Assembly (NCBI GenBank): GCA_018712145.1 | Contig: DVHJ01000019.1 | Location: 1 to 56,274 of the forward strand | DNA: 56,274 bases | Reading direction: 5' to 3' | From: Candidatus Faecousia faecigallinarum | Lineage (GTDB): Bacteria; Bacillota; Clostridia; Oscillospirales; Oscillospiraceae | Part shown: one piece after another, positions 42,176 to 49,653 of the stretch | How positions within the stretch are numbered: position 1 is the first letter of the stretch | Layout: each line of letters opens with the position of its first letter | Translations under genes and position numbers: made by a program | The notes under the pieces: model-generated | Database searches by the model: none | Told to the model about the DNA's origin: nothing | Seen by the model: only the letters and a program-made list of their open reading frames with translations

Positions 42176-43261
42176 GTGAAGCAGAACTACCGTTCGATCG
42201 GGCTGGCGGCAGCCAGCCTGCTGGGCATCATGGCCCTGATTCTGGATGCCAAAACCGCCGCCTCCGCCGCTGCCGGCGGCATCACGCTTTGCCTGGAAAC
42301 CGTTATCCCCGCCCTGTTTCCCTTTTTGGTGCTGGGGCGCCTGTTCTCCGCTTCCGCCGCCGCCAGGTGGTGTACGCGGCTACTGGGTCCATGGATGGAG
42401 CCGGTATTCGGCCTGCCCCCCCAGGGCGCCCCGGCCCTGGCCCTTGGCATGGTCAGCGGATACCCGGTGGGGGCACAGATTGCCGCAGACCTGTATCAAT
42501 CCGGGCGCATCAGCCGGGAAGACGGGGAACGTTTACTGGCATTTTGCAGCAATGCCGGCCCCGCCTTTATTTTTGGCATGGTAGGCGGGCTCCTGGGGAA
42601 CATGAAAACCGCCGCCGCGCTGTACGCCATTCACCTGCTGGCCGCTATGCTCACCGGTATTGTGCTCAAGCCCCGCCGGGGTGCGCGAAGCGCCTGCCGC
42701 ATTGTCTGCGGCCCGCCCCAAGAGACGGTGGATCTGCCCGGCGCAGTCCGCCACGCCCTGAGGTCCATGGCCATGATTTGCGGATATATTATTTTGTTCC
42801 GCATTCTCTCGGTTTTCCTGGGAAATGCCTGGCAGCTGTGGATGCCCCCTGCCGCCGAAGTGATCATCACCGGCCTATTGGAACTGGCAGGCGGCTGCTG
42901 CCGGCTGCCGGCGCTGGAATCCGCCGGCCTGCGGTATTTGCTGGCCTCCGGCTTTTTGGCCTTCGGCGGTATCTGCGTGTATTTGCAGACCCTGGCTGTC
43001 ATTAACCCCGCCGGGTTATCCGGCCGCTACTACTTGTTCGGCAAGGTGATCCAAGGGGCCATTGCGGTTTTGCTCACCTGGGGCGGTATGGTCATTTTCC
43101 CCCAGCTCTTCCCCAGGGAAGCATCCGCGGCAGCCGTGCCCAATCATCAGGGCCTGCCGGAAGCCACCGGATTAATCACCGCGCTTACCCTGGCCGGTTT
43201 GGCCATATGGTGCATTTATCTGGGAAAAAAGGCTGGAAAGCCTGGGCCTCTTGATGTATAA
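42176..43261 (+). CDS. YlbJ-like sporulation integral membrane protein (nucleoside-recognition domain)
   Basis: A polytopic protein of 361 residues from GTG 42176 (8 bases after GAGGTGAT) or 363 from ATG 42170, which is too close to that site. About eight TM helices; conserved motifs VIPALFPFLVLGRLF, MVSGYPVGAQIAADL and FCSNAGPAFIFGMVG match YlbJ/SpoVV-type proteins with Gate (nucleoside-recognition) repeats. SpoVV/YlbJ helps dipicolinic acid cross the outer forespore membrane in Bacillus. It is divergent from yqfC-yqfD, also a sporulation locus. Confidence 0.85.
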   Translation: MKQNYRSIGLAAASLLGIMALILDAKTAASAAAGGITLCLETVIPALFPFLVLGRLFSASAAARWCTRLLGPWMEPVFGLPPQGAPALALGMVSGYPVGAQIAADLYQSGRISREDGERLLAFCSNAGPAFIFGMVGGLLGNMKTAAALYAIHLLAAMLTGIVLKPRRGARSACRIVCGPPQETVDLPGAVRHALRSMAMICGYIILFRILSVFLGNAWQLWMPPAAEVIITGLLELAGGCCRLPALESAGLRYLLASGFLAFGGICVYLQTLAVINPAGLSGRYYLFGKVIQGAIAVLLTWGGMVIFPQLFPREASAAAVPNHQGLPEATGLITALTLAGLAIWCIYLGKKAGKPGPLDV

Positions 43262-43287
43262 TAGAGAAAAAACAGGAGGTGGCCCCT

Positions 43288-43497
43288 GTGCTGTTCCGAA
43301 AAAAAATGCCCCGCTCCTGCCTGTACTGCGTCCACGGTGCAGCAGTTGCCCCAGATCAGGTGGTCTGCGCCAAAAAAGGCCTGGTGGATGGTGGAAATCC
43401 TTGCCGCCGGTTTCAATATGATCCGTTGAAGCGGGTCCCCCCCCGGCGGAAAGCCATGGACTTCTCCCGATACGATCACGAAGATTTTTCCCTGTAA
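43288..43497 (+). CDS. Small Cys-rich protein, conserved in Clostridia
   Basis: A 69-residue protein from a GTG start at 43288, 8 bases after AGGAGG. Cysteines occur as RSCLYCVHG, VVCAKKG and NPCRRFQYDPLKR, a plausible four-ligand zinc site (CxxC, C, C), with a conserved-looking YDPLKRVPPR tail. I recall similar short proteins in related Clostridia but know no named family. It follows ylbJ by 26 bases and shares its terminator. Confidence 0.75.
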   Translation: MLFRKKMPRSCLYCVHGAAVAPDQVVCAKKGLVDGGNPCRRFQYDPLKRVPPRRKAMDFSRYDHEDFSL

Positions 43498-43504
43498 ATA
43501 TCCT

Positions 43505-43536
43505 GCTGGGCTGCTCCAGAGTTGGAGCAGCCCAGC
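43505..43536. terminator. Strong hairpin between convergent genes
   Basis: GCTGGGCTGCTCCA pairs perfectly (14 bp) with TGGAGCAGCCCAGC around GAGT. It lies between the small Cys-rich gene and the GerMN gene; there is no clear U-tract on either strand. Confidence 0.75.
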
Positions 43537-43541
43537 ATACG

Positions 43542-44864
43542 CTATTGAATGAACCAATCCTCCTGCCACTGCTGGGCGTCAAACAGGGTGCCGTAGTCCC
43601 CCTGGGGCGTAGCACCTTCCACCGTGATTCTGACCCAGGGGCTTTCGCTTTGGGCCAGGGCCGTGGCGCAGACAGACCGGACAGCCAAGGTCAGATTTTC
43701 ACCAGCCGTGAGGAACTCCGCCGACAAATCCACAGTGCAGCAAGTTCCGTCTTGGTAGACGGACAGCAGGGTGGTTCCCGCCGGAATGGGGGTGTGATAT
43801 CCGTTTTGATCTTGGTAAGCCAGCAACGCCTGAAGCACCAGCTCTACCGCAGCCTGGCTGGCCGTCTGGCGGACACGAACCGGGAGACTGGATAGGAGCC
43901 GGCTTTCCCCGGACAGCAAATACAGATCCGCATCCAGTTCATTGAGGGCCGTTCTGGCCGGGCCCACGGCGCCGGACTCAAAGGTCAGGGGCTCTGCCAG
44001 GTACATTCTGCCATAGTGCTCCAGGGGTTGCCCGTCTACGTTCAGCACCAATGCGTCTATCCCGTCCAGCTGGGTCACCGTGTTGGTCAGGGAGAGAATG
44101 GTCATCCGCTGGGCCAAATCCGTTCTCGGCGCGTTTTCCAAAAATTCCGCCGACAAGTTCACGCTGCAGACCCCATCTACAACTTCCACCCCCAATAACC
44201 GGGTGCCCAAGGGCATGGTCTCCGCCAATCCGGCTTCATCCGGGCCGCCGATCAGGCGCTCCACCAGATAGGCCGGCAGATTCTCCTGCTCCCGATCCAC
44301 TTGAATCGTCTGGCCGATTAAGTATCGGTTGTCCGTATCCGAAAAATACAGGATATAGTCGGCGCTGATCAGACTTGCCCCCAGATCCTCCAGCAGCAAA
44401 TCTTCCCGGCTCATGGTCAGCGCCTGCTGCCCCGCCAGTTGGCTGCCCTGAGCGCTGATGGACACCGATTCCACCCCGGGCAGTTCCAGGCAAGTCAGGG
44501 TAATGCAGGCGCAGGCCAGGGTCAAGTCCATGCCGGACAGCTCCGCCAGACTCTCCGTCACCAGTATCTGCATTTGCGTTCCGTTCAGCTCCGCCGAGAG
44601 CAGCTCCGTTGACCGCTGAAACGGCGCAACCAGGTCGCCGGACTGGGGGCCGGAAAAATACCGGGTCAGTATCCAGGCATAATCCCCCTCGTGGCCCACG
44701 GCGTCCACCGTTTCATAGCCCAGGGCGCTTTGGGCCGCGCTGTACTCATCCTGGACGGCTTTGTAGTAGAACCGCACCGGGCTGGCCATATCCGGCGGCG
44801 TTTCCCGGCAGCCCGGCAGCAGCAGCACCGCCAGCAGCAGGGCAAGGTATCGGATTTTTCTCAT
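43542..44864 (-). CDS. GerMN-domain lipoprotein
   Basis: A 440-residue exported lipoprotein. ATG 44864 follows GGGAGGG; lipobox LLPGC puts lipidated Cys at 19. Two GerMN domains are visible, around 170-290 (VVDGVCSVNLSAEFLENAP) and 330-430 (DGTCCTVDLSAEFLTAGE); the near-identical cores mark an internal duplication. GerM proteins act in spore germination and peptidoglycan, and similar two-GerMN lipoproteins (LpqB-like) lie beside two-component systems. ATGA overlap with the sensor kinase gene suggests a shared envelope-signalling role. Confidence 0.85.
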   Translation of the reverse strand: MRKIRYLALLLAVLLLPGCRETPPDMASPVRFYYKAVQDEYSAAQSALGYETVDAVGHEGDYAWILTRYFSGPQSGDLVAPFQRSTELLSAELNGTQMQILVTESLAELSGMDLTLACACITLTCLELPGVESVSISAQGSQLAGQQALTMSREDLLLEDLGASLISADYILYFSDTDNRYLIGQTIQVDREQENLPAYLVERLIGGPDEAGLAETMPLGTRLLGVEVVDGVCSVNLSAEFLENAPRTDLAQRMTILSLTNTVTQLDGIDALVLNVDGQPLEHYGRMYLAEPLTFESGAVGPARTALNELDADLYLLSGESRLLSSLPVRVRQTASQAAVELVLQALLAYQDQNGYHTPIPAGTTLLSVYQDGTCCTVDLSAEFLTAGENLTLAVRSVCATALAQSESPWVRITVEGATPQGDYGTLFDAQQWQEDWFIQ

Positions 44865-46261
44865 GCTTTTCCCTCCCCGCCGTCCGCCGGCAGCTCCACC
44901 GTGAAGCACGTCCCGCCGGATTCCACCGGCTGGGCGGAAATTGTACCGCCGTTGCGCCGCACCAGGCCATAGACAATGGACAGGCCCAATCCGCTGCCGC
45001 CGGCCTGCCGGGAGCGGGCCTTATCCACCCGGTAAAACCGGTCAAAAATGTAGGGAATGGATTCTTCGGGGATGCCTACGCCGGTATCGGTTACCGTGAG
45101 CATATACCGGTCTTTCTTCCGGCGGAGGTCCACCGTCAAGCTGCCATCCGGCCGGTTGTATTTTATGCCGTTTTCCACCAGATTGAAAATAATCTGGTGC
45201 AAGTCTCCCTCGATCATCCGGATATTGGCCCCCGGCAGGGTTTGATTGCCCAGAGTAATCCGGTGCAGCTCCGCTACCGGGGCCAGCATCCGCAGCACCT
45301 TCTCCACGGTTTCGCAAATATCCTCTGTTTTCCGCTCCTCCGCTTTTCCCGCATCCATTTTGGTCAAGGAGAGTAACTTCTGGGACATGCGGGTGAGGCG
45401 GTCGGCCTCATCGCCAATATCCTGGACAAATTCCCGGACGGTAGGCTCGTCCATTTCATTTTGCAAAATCGAGTCGGACAGAAGCTTGATGGAAGTCAGG
45501 GGGGTCTTTAACTCATGGGAGGCATCGGAAACAAATTGCCGGCGGCGGTTTTCCGATGTCTGAAGCCTGCTGGTCAGCTCGTTAAACTCGCTGGCCAGTA
45601 CCGCCAGTTCATCCTTGCCCCGGATTTTCATTTTATGGGAGTAGTCCCCCTCCCGAATGATCCGGATAGACGTGAAAATCCGGCGCATTCTCCGAGAAAA
45701 CACTTCAGAGAAAACCAGGGAAAAGAGAATCAGCGCACACTCCAGCACCAGGCTGATCCAAAAAATATTGAATTGCAGAGCAAAAATCAGTCCGCCCTGA
45801 TCTGTGTCGTACTCCATTAGGTATACCGCCCCTACCAGCGTGTTTGCATAGAGCACCGGGGTGGCCGCCCGGCTCTCCAGGCTGCCGTCAGTGTAGTGGG
45901 AGTAAAACACATCGTTGCCCTCCAACGCCTGCACCACCTCCGGCAAAACGGCATACTGCCCCTGGGCGCTGTCCATGGTGTCGTAAATCACCAATCCGGC
46001 GCCGTCGGTTACCAGCACCCGGGTAGCATTTAGGCTACCCATCTGTTCCATCACCTGCCGGGCACGGTCCTCTTGCAGGGTCTGGCTCTCCGCCAGGGCG
46101 GAGGCTGCCAACCGCACTTTATCCTCCAAAGACGTTTGCTTACTGCGGAAAATCAGATTGCGGGTAGTAGAGGCGGCATACAAATTCAGAAAGATCAGTA
46201 CAGCCGATGTAATTACTACATATAATGCTGCATATTTCAATTGCGTTCTGCTTAGCCACAA
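44861..46261 (-). CDS. Membrane sensor histidine kinase
   Basis: A 466-residue kinase with a TTG start (AAGGA upstream). TM1 about 10-29, an extracytoplasmic sensor of about 130 residues, TM2 about 160-185, HAMP (RIIREGDYSHKM), DHp box SDASHELKTPLTS with the phospho-His near 250, and a HATPase domain with N box NLVENGIKYN, G1 DTGVGIPEE, F box and G2 GGSGLGLSIV. WalK/PhoR-like layout but no PAS domain. It is 7 bases downstream of its response regulator. Signal unknown; the linked GerMN lipoprotein suggests a cell-envelope cue. Confidence 0.93.
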   Translation of the reverse strand: MWLSRTQLKYAALYVVITSAVLIFLNLYAASTTRNLIFRSKQTSLEDKVRLAASALAESQTLQEDRARQVMEQMGSLNATRVLVTDGAGLVIYDTMDSAQGQYAVLPEVVQALEGNDVFYSHYTDGSLESRAATPVLYANTLVGAVYLMEYDTDQGGLIFALQFNIFWISLVLECALILFSLVFSEVFSRRMRRIFTSIRIIREGDYSHKMKIRGKDELAVLASEFNELTSRLQTSENRRRQFVSDASHELKTPLTSIKLLSDSILQNEMDEPTVREFVQDIGDEADRLTRMSQKLLSLTKMDAGKAEERKTEDICETVEKVLRMLAPVAELHRITLGNQTLPGANIRMIEGDLHQIIFNLVENGIKYNRPDGSLTVDLRRKKDRYMLTVTDTGVGIPEESIPYIFDRFYRVDKARSRQAGGSGLGLSIVYGLVRRNGGTISAQPVESGGTCFTVELPADGGEGKA

Positions 46262-46268
46262 TCTATGC

Positions 46269-46952
46269 TTATCCTTTGAAATAGTACCCCACTCCCCACT
46301 TTGTCAGAATGTGCTGGGGCTTAGCCGGGTTCTCCTCCAGCTTTTCCCGCAGGCGGCGAATGTGCACATCCACCGTGCGAATATCGCTGCGGTACTCATA
46401 GGCCCAGATGGTATCCAGCAGCGCCTCCCGGGAGTACACCCGGTTGGCGTTGCGCATGAGAAACTCAATCACGTCAAATTCTTTGGCGGTCAAATCCACC
46501 AGCTCCCCATTTTTGTAGGCGTTCCGCCCGTCCAGGTCCAGGGTGATGGAACCGGCAGACACCTGGCGGGACCGGGCAATCTCCTGCCGCTGGGCCGCCG
46601 TGCGGCGCAAAAGCGCCCGAATCCTGGCCTTCAACTCCAGAATGTTAAACGGCTTGGTCAAGTAGTCGTCCGCCCCATGTTCAAAGCCCATGAGCTTGTC
46701 CATATCTTCCGTTTTCGCGGTGAGCATAATAATGGGCACCTGAGAAAACTCCCGAATTTTGGCGCAGGCGGCAAGGCCGTCCATCTCCGGCATCATCACA
46801 TCCAGGATCATCAGTCCTACCTCCGGATCCTTGGCCAGCTCCACCGCCTCTAAACCGTTGGTGCCGGTGAGCACCTGGTAGCCTTCGTTTTGCAAATTGA
46901 ACCGAATGCCCTTGACCAGCAGGGTCTCGTCATCCACCACCACAATTTTCAT
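46269..46952 (-). CDS. OmpR/PhoB-family response regulator
   Basis: A 227-residue regulator: receiver domain with acidic pocket VDDE, phospho-acceptor in ILDVMMPEMDG (about Asp51), Thr in LTAKTED and Lys in YLTKPF; a winged-helix DNA-binding domain at the C-terminus (LTAKEFDVIEFLM, then RTVDVHIRRLREKLE). Similar to WalR/PhoP in sequence. GAGGAAACGCAG precedes ATG, 10 bases after the comEA stop. Probably controls its own operon and envelope genes; no target is visible. Confidence 0.94.
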   Translation of the reverse strand: MKIVVVDDETLLVKGIRFNLQNEGYQVLTGTNGLEAVELAKDPEVGLMILDVMMPEMDGLAACAKIREFSQVPIIMLTAKTEDMDKLMGFEHGADDYLTKPFNILELKARIRALLRRTAAQRQEIARSRQVSAGSITLDLDGRNAYKNGELVDLTAKEFDVIEFLMRNANRVYSREALLDTIWAYEYRSDIRTVDVHIRRLREKLEENPAKPQHILTKWGVGYYFKG

Positions 46953-46962
46953 CTGCGTTTCC

Positions 46963-47316
46963 TCACTTCACCGTTACATAATCCCGCAGCTCTTCCAGCC
47001 GCTTTTCCCCGATTCCTTCCACCTCGCTAAGTTCATCCACCGTCCGAAGTGGGCCGTAGAGGTTGCGGTAATCCAAAATCCGTTGGGCCAGCACCTGGCC
47101 AATCCCCGGCAGCTGAACCAATTCTTCCAGCGTGGCGGCGTTCAGGTCAAGCCGGCCATCTGCCGCCGTGTCTGCCGGTTCCGGCTGGGTGTTGGGCGGC
47201 AGGGTCTCCGCCGTTATGAAATAGGGCTGGCCCATGCGCCGGGCGGTAAACATGCCGCCCAGGAAAACCCCGAAGGCCACGGCAGCCGCCAGCAATAAGC
47301 GTTTACTCCCCTTCAT
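46963..47316 (-). CDS. comEA: ComEA-type helix-hairpin-helix protein
   Basis: A 117-residue DNA-binding protein; ATG 47316 follows AGGAGG by 9 bases and rejects a far longer open frame antisense to the carboxypeptidase. N-terminal membrane anchor (about 6-24), a Pro/Thr linker, then two HhH motifs (DLNAATLEELVQLPGIG and LSEVEGIGEKRLEEL). The SLBB domain of Bacillus ComEA is absent. It would bind incoming DNA for ComEC. It heads the operon that continues with the two-component system, an unusual position for a competence gene. Confidence 0.88.
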   Translation of the reverse strand: MKGSKRLLLAAAVAFGVFLGGMFTARRMGQPYFITAETLPPNTQPEPADTAADGRLDLNAATLEELVQLPGIGQVLAQRILDYRNLYGPLRTVDELSEVEGIGEKRLEELRDYVTVK

Positions 47317-47339
47317 GGCGGATTTCCTCCTTGCGCGGA

Positions 47340-47369
47340 TTGACACTGGAACCAGTAAGCTGATATAAT
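47340..47369 (+). promoter_or_regulatory. Perfect-consensus promoter of the DacF-like gene
   Basis: TTGACA (47340-47345) and TATAAT (47364-47369), 18-base spacer, both full consensus. Start near 47376, 67 bases before the ATG at 47443. Its initiation site abuts that of the opposing promoter. Confidence 0.8.
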
Positions 47370-47385
47370 AGAGCCTGCTATTCAC

Positions 47386-47414
47386 ATTATACACGACTTT
47401 GGACCGGCTAGCAA
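47386..47414 (-). promoter_or_regulatory. Promoter of the comEA operon
   Basis: Minus strand TTGCTA (47414-47409) and TATAAT (47391-47386), 17-base spacer; start near 47379. It faces the carboxypeptidase promoter, and each transcript passes through the other promoter. Confidence 0.7.
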
Positions 47415-47442
47415 GCTGGCCCCGGATAATTGTGGTGATTTT

Positions 47443-49008
47443 ATGACAAATGCGAAACTTCTGTCCATTGTCCTGGCCCTTACCCTGACCCTCGGCGCCC
47501 TGACCGCGCCGGCATACGCAACGGAAACGGCCGCCAGTGAAACCGCGGAAGCCTCCGGTACGGCTCCGGCGGAAACCAGTGAGGCGCCCGAAACCTCCGG
47601 CGTCACGGAAACCCAAGAAAATGAATCTACACCAGGAGAAACGGCAGAAAGCGTCCCTGTAAGCAGTATACCGGCAGACGCCACTGCCGGCACAGACATT
47701 GGCGCCGGCGCGGCCAGCAGCAACGCCGGAATTGACGCGCCAAAGGCCCTGACCGACGCCAGCGCCCTTTCTCTGGATGCCGAGGCGGTGCTCCTGTACG
47801 AATTGAGCGCCGAAACCATGGTTTACGCCAAGAACATTGACGTGCAGCGGGAGCCTGCCAGTTTGACCAAGGTGATGACCTGCCTGCTGGCCCTGGAACA
47901 CGGAACGCTCACCGATGAGATTACCGTCAGCGAAGAGGCACTGGCGGATCTGGATCCTGCCGGCAGCAGCTCTGGCCTGTTGGCAGGCGAGGTATTTACC
48001 CTGGAGCAACTGCTGTTCTGCCTGATGATTGAGTCTGCCAACGATGCCGCACCGGTCATTGCCGAATACATCTCCGGCTCGGAAGCGGCTTTTGTCGATC
48101 TCATGAATCAAAAGGCCCAGGAACTGGGCTGTACAGGCACCCATTTTGCCAATACCCACGGCATGCATGATGACCAGCACTACACCACCGCCCGGGATAT
48201 GGCAAAAATCATGTTGGCTGCCCTGGAATACGACAAGTTTCAGGAGATATACTCCACCTCCCGCTATGTGCTGCCAGCCACAAACCTCCACGAAGAGCGG
48301 ATTATGGTAACCACCAACTACCTGATCGGCACCACCATCACCAGCGACTACTATGACGAACGGGTCATTGGCGGGAAGACCGGCTTCACCACTCCCGCCG
48401 GGCGGTGTATTGCCTGTGTGGCCCAGGACAATGGGCTGGAATACCTGTGCGTCGTCTTAGGCGCATCCACCATTTCCACGGATACGTACACCACGTATGG
48501 TAACTTTGTGGCAGCTTCTGAAGCGTTGGATTTCGGATTTGACAATTTTCAACCCACAGAAGTGCTCTCTCCCTTGGCGCCCATCGCCCAGCTTCCCGTG
48601 GCCCAGGCTACTGAGTCCGTAGTTGTCACCCCTGCTGAGCCGGTCACCACGCTGCTGCCGGTGGATTACGACCCGTCCCTACTCACCACCAGCTACACCC
48701 TGCTGTCGGACAGCGGATTAACCGCGCCCTTGGCGGCCGGCGAAAAAGTGGGCGTGGTGGAAAAATACTATGGGTCTGTTTGCGTTGGGCAAACCGATCT
48801 GGTCACGGTGACCGGTGTGGAGCGGCAAGTGGTAGCCGCCGCCGTCAATGAAGTGACGGAGAAAATTTCCGCCAGTCCCTGGCGGTTTGTGATCATCATT
48901 TTGGCCGTGTTACTGGCAGCGCTGCTGGCATTGCTGCTGTACAGCGCCTATATCCGCCGCCGGAACCGCAAACGCCGGCAGCGCCGCCGCAACAACCAGC
49001 GGAGGTGA
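47443..49008 (+). CDS. D-alanyl-D-alanine carboxypeptidase (peptidase S11, DacF/PBP5 type)
   Basis: A 521-residue membrane-anchored enzyme trimming the peptidoglycan stem peptide. Signal peptide about 1-26 (ends APAYA-TE), a Thr/Glu/Ser/Ala-rich linker to about 100, then the catalytic domain with SLTK (Ser about 140), SAN in MIESANDAAP (about 197) and KTG in GGKTGFTTPAG (about 312). A beta-rich PBP5_C-like region follows. A C-terminal TM helix (ILAVLLAALLALLLYSAY) and an Arg-rich tail replace the usual amphipathic anchor. The ribosome site is weak (GGTGAT). DacF-type enzymes are often sporulation-linked. Confidence 0.92.
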   Translation: MTNAKLLSIVLALTLTLGALTAPAYATETAASETAEASGTAPAETSEAPETSGVTETQENESTPGETAESVPVSSIPADATAGTDIGAGAASSNAGIDAPKALTDASALSLDAEAVLLYELSAETMVYAKNIDVQREPASLTKVMTCLLALEHGTLTDEITVSEEALADLDPAGSSSGLLAGEVFTLEQLLFCLMIESANDAAPVIAEYISGSEAAFVDLMNQKAQELGCTGTHFANTHGMHDDQHYTTARDMAKIMLAALEYDKFQEIYSTSRYVLPATNLHEERIMVTTNYLIGTTITSDYYDERVIGGKTGFTTPAGRCIACVAQDNGLEYLCVVLGASTISTDTYTTYGNFVAASEALDFGFDNFQPTEVLSPLAPIAQLPVAQATESVVVTPAEPVTTLLPVDYDPSLLTTSYTLLSDSGLTAPLAAGEKVGVVEKYYGSVCVGQTDLVTVTGVERQVVAAAVNEVTEKISASPWRFVIIILAVLLAALLALLLYSAYIRRRNRKRRQRRRNNQRR

Positions 49009-49013
49009 AGGCC

Positions 49014-49592
49014 ATGCTGGACTGGACGCAGCTGGAAGCTGCCTGTCAAACCTGCAACCGGTGCGGCCTGTGCCAGACCAGAACCAATGTGGTTTTCGGT
49101 GTCGGCCCCAAGGATGCGGATATTCTCCTGGTGGGCGAGGGGCCTGGACAGCAAGAGGATCTCGCCGGCGAACCCTTTGTCGGTCCGGCAGGGCATCTGC
49201 TGGACGATATGCTCTCCATCATCGATCTGGGCAGGGAGAACTGCTATATTACCAACATCGTCAAGTGCCGTCCGCCAAAAAACCGGGATCCCCAGGAATC
49301 GGAACAGGACGCCTGCATCGGCTATTTGCGCAACCAATTCCGATTAATCCGCCCCAAAATCATCATCTGTCTGGGCAGGATTGCCGCCATGCGGCTGATC
49401 CGGCAGGATTACCGCATCACCCGGGAGCACGGGCAGTGGGTGGAAAAGCAGGGCATCTGGATGACTGCCATCTATCACCCCTCGGCCCTTCTTCGGGATC
49501 TGTCCAAGCGTCCGGAAACATTTCGGGATCTGCTGTCTATCCGGGAGAAAATTCGAGAAACCGGCATAACCCCCCCATCTCTCCCCAACTGA
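49014..49592 (+). CDS. Family-4 uracil-DNA glycosylase
   Basis: A 192-residue Fe-S uracil-DNA glycosylase. ATG 49014 follows GGAGG by 8 bases; the in-frame GTG 49005 overlaps the previous stop. N-terminal cysteines (ACQTCNRCGLC) and Cys in NIVKCRPPKNRDP supply 4Fe-4S ligands; motif 1 is VGEGPGQQED and motif 2 is YHPSALLR. It excises uracil arising from cytosine deamination or misincorporation. Co-transcribed with the carboxypeptidase and ended by a strong terminator. Confidence 0.92.
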   Translation: MLDWTQLEAACQTCNRCGLCQTRTNVVFGVGPKDADILLVGEGPGQQEDLAGEPFVGPAGHLLDDMLSIIDLGRENCYITNIVKCRPPKNRDPQESEQDACIGYLRNQFRLIRPKIIICLGRIAAMRLIRQDYRITREHGQWVEKQGIWMTAIYHPSALLRDLSKRPETFRDLLSIREKIRETGITPPSLPN

Positions 49593-49609
49593 GGTTAGGC
49601 CAAAAAATC

Positions 49610-49653
49610 GGGTCTGTTGCAAAATCCCCATTTTGCAACAGACCCTTCCTTTA
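49610..49653. terminator. Strong terminator between the glycosylase and kinase genes
   Basis: GGGTCTGTTGCAAAAT pairs perfectly with ATTTTGCAACAGACCC around CCCC, followed by TTCCTTTATT on the plus strand and AT-rich sequence on the minus strand. It serves both convergent genes. Confidence 0.88.

Noticed and set aside
46963..48291. A 442-codon minus-strand frame containing ComEA
   Set aside because: Only the last 117 codons are ComEA; the upstream part is antisense to the carboxypeptidase and crosses two promoters.
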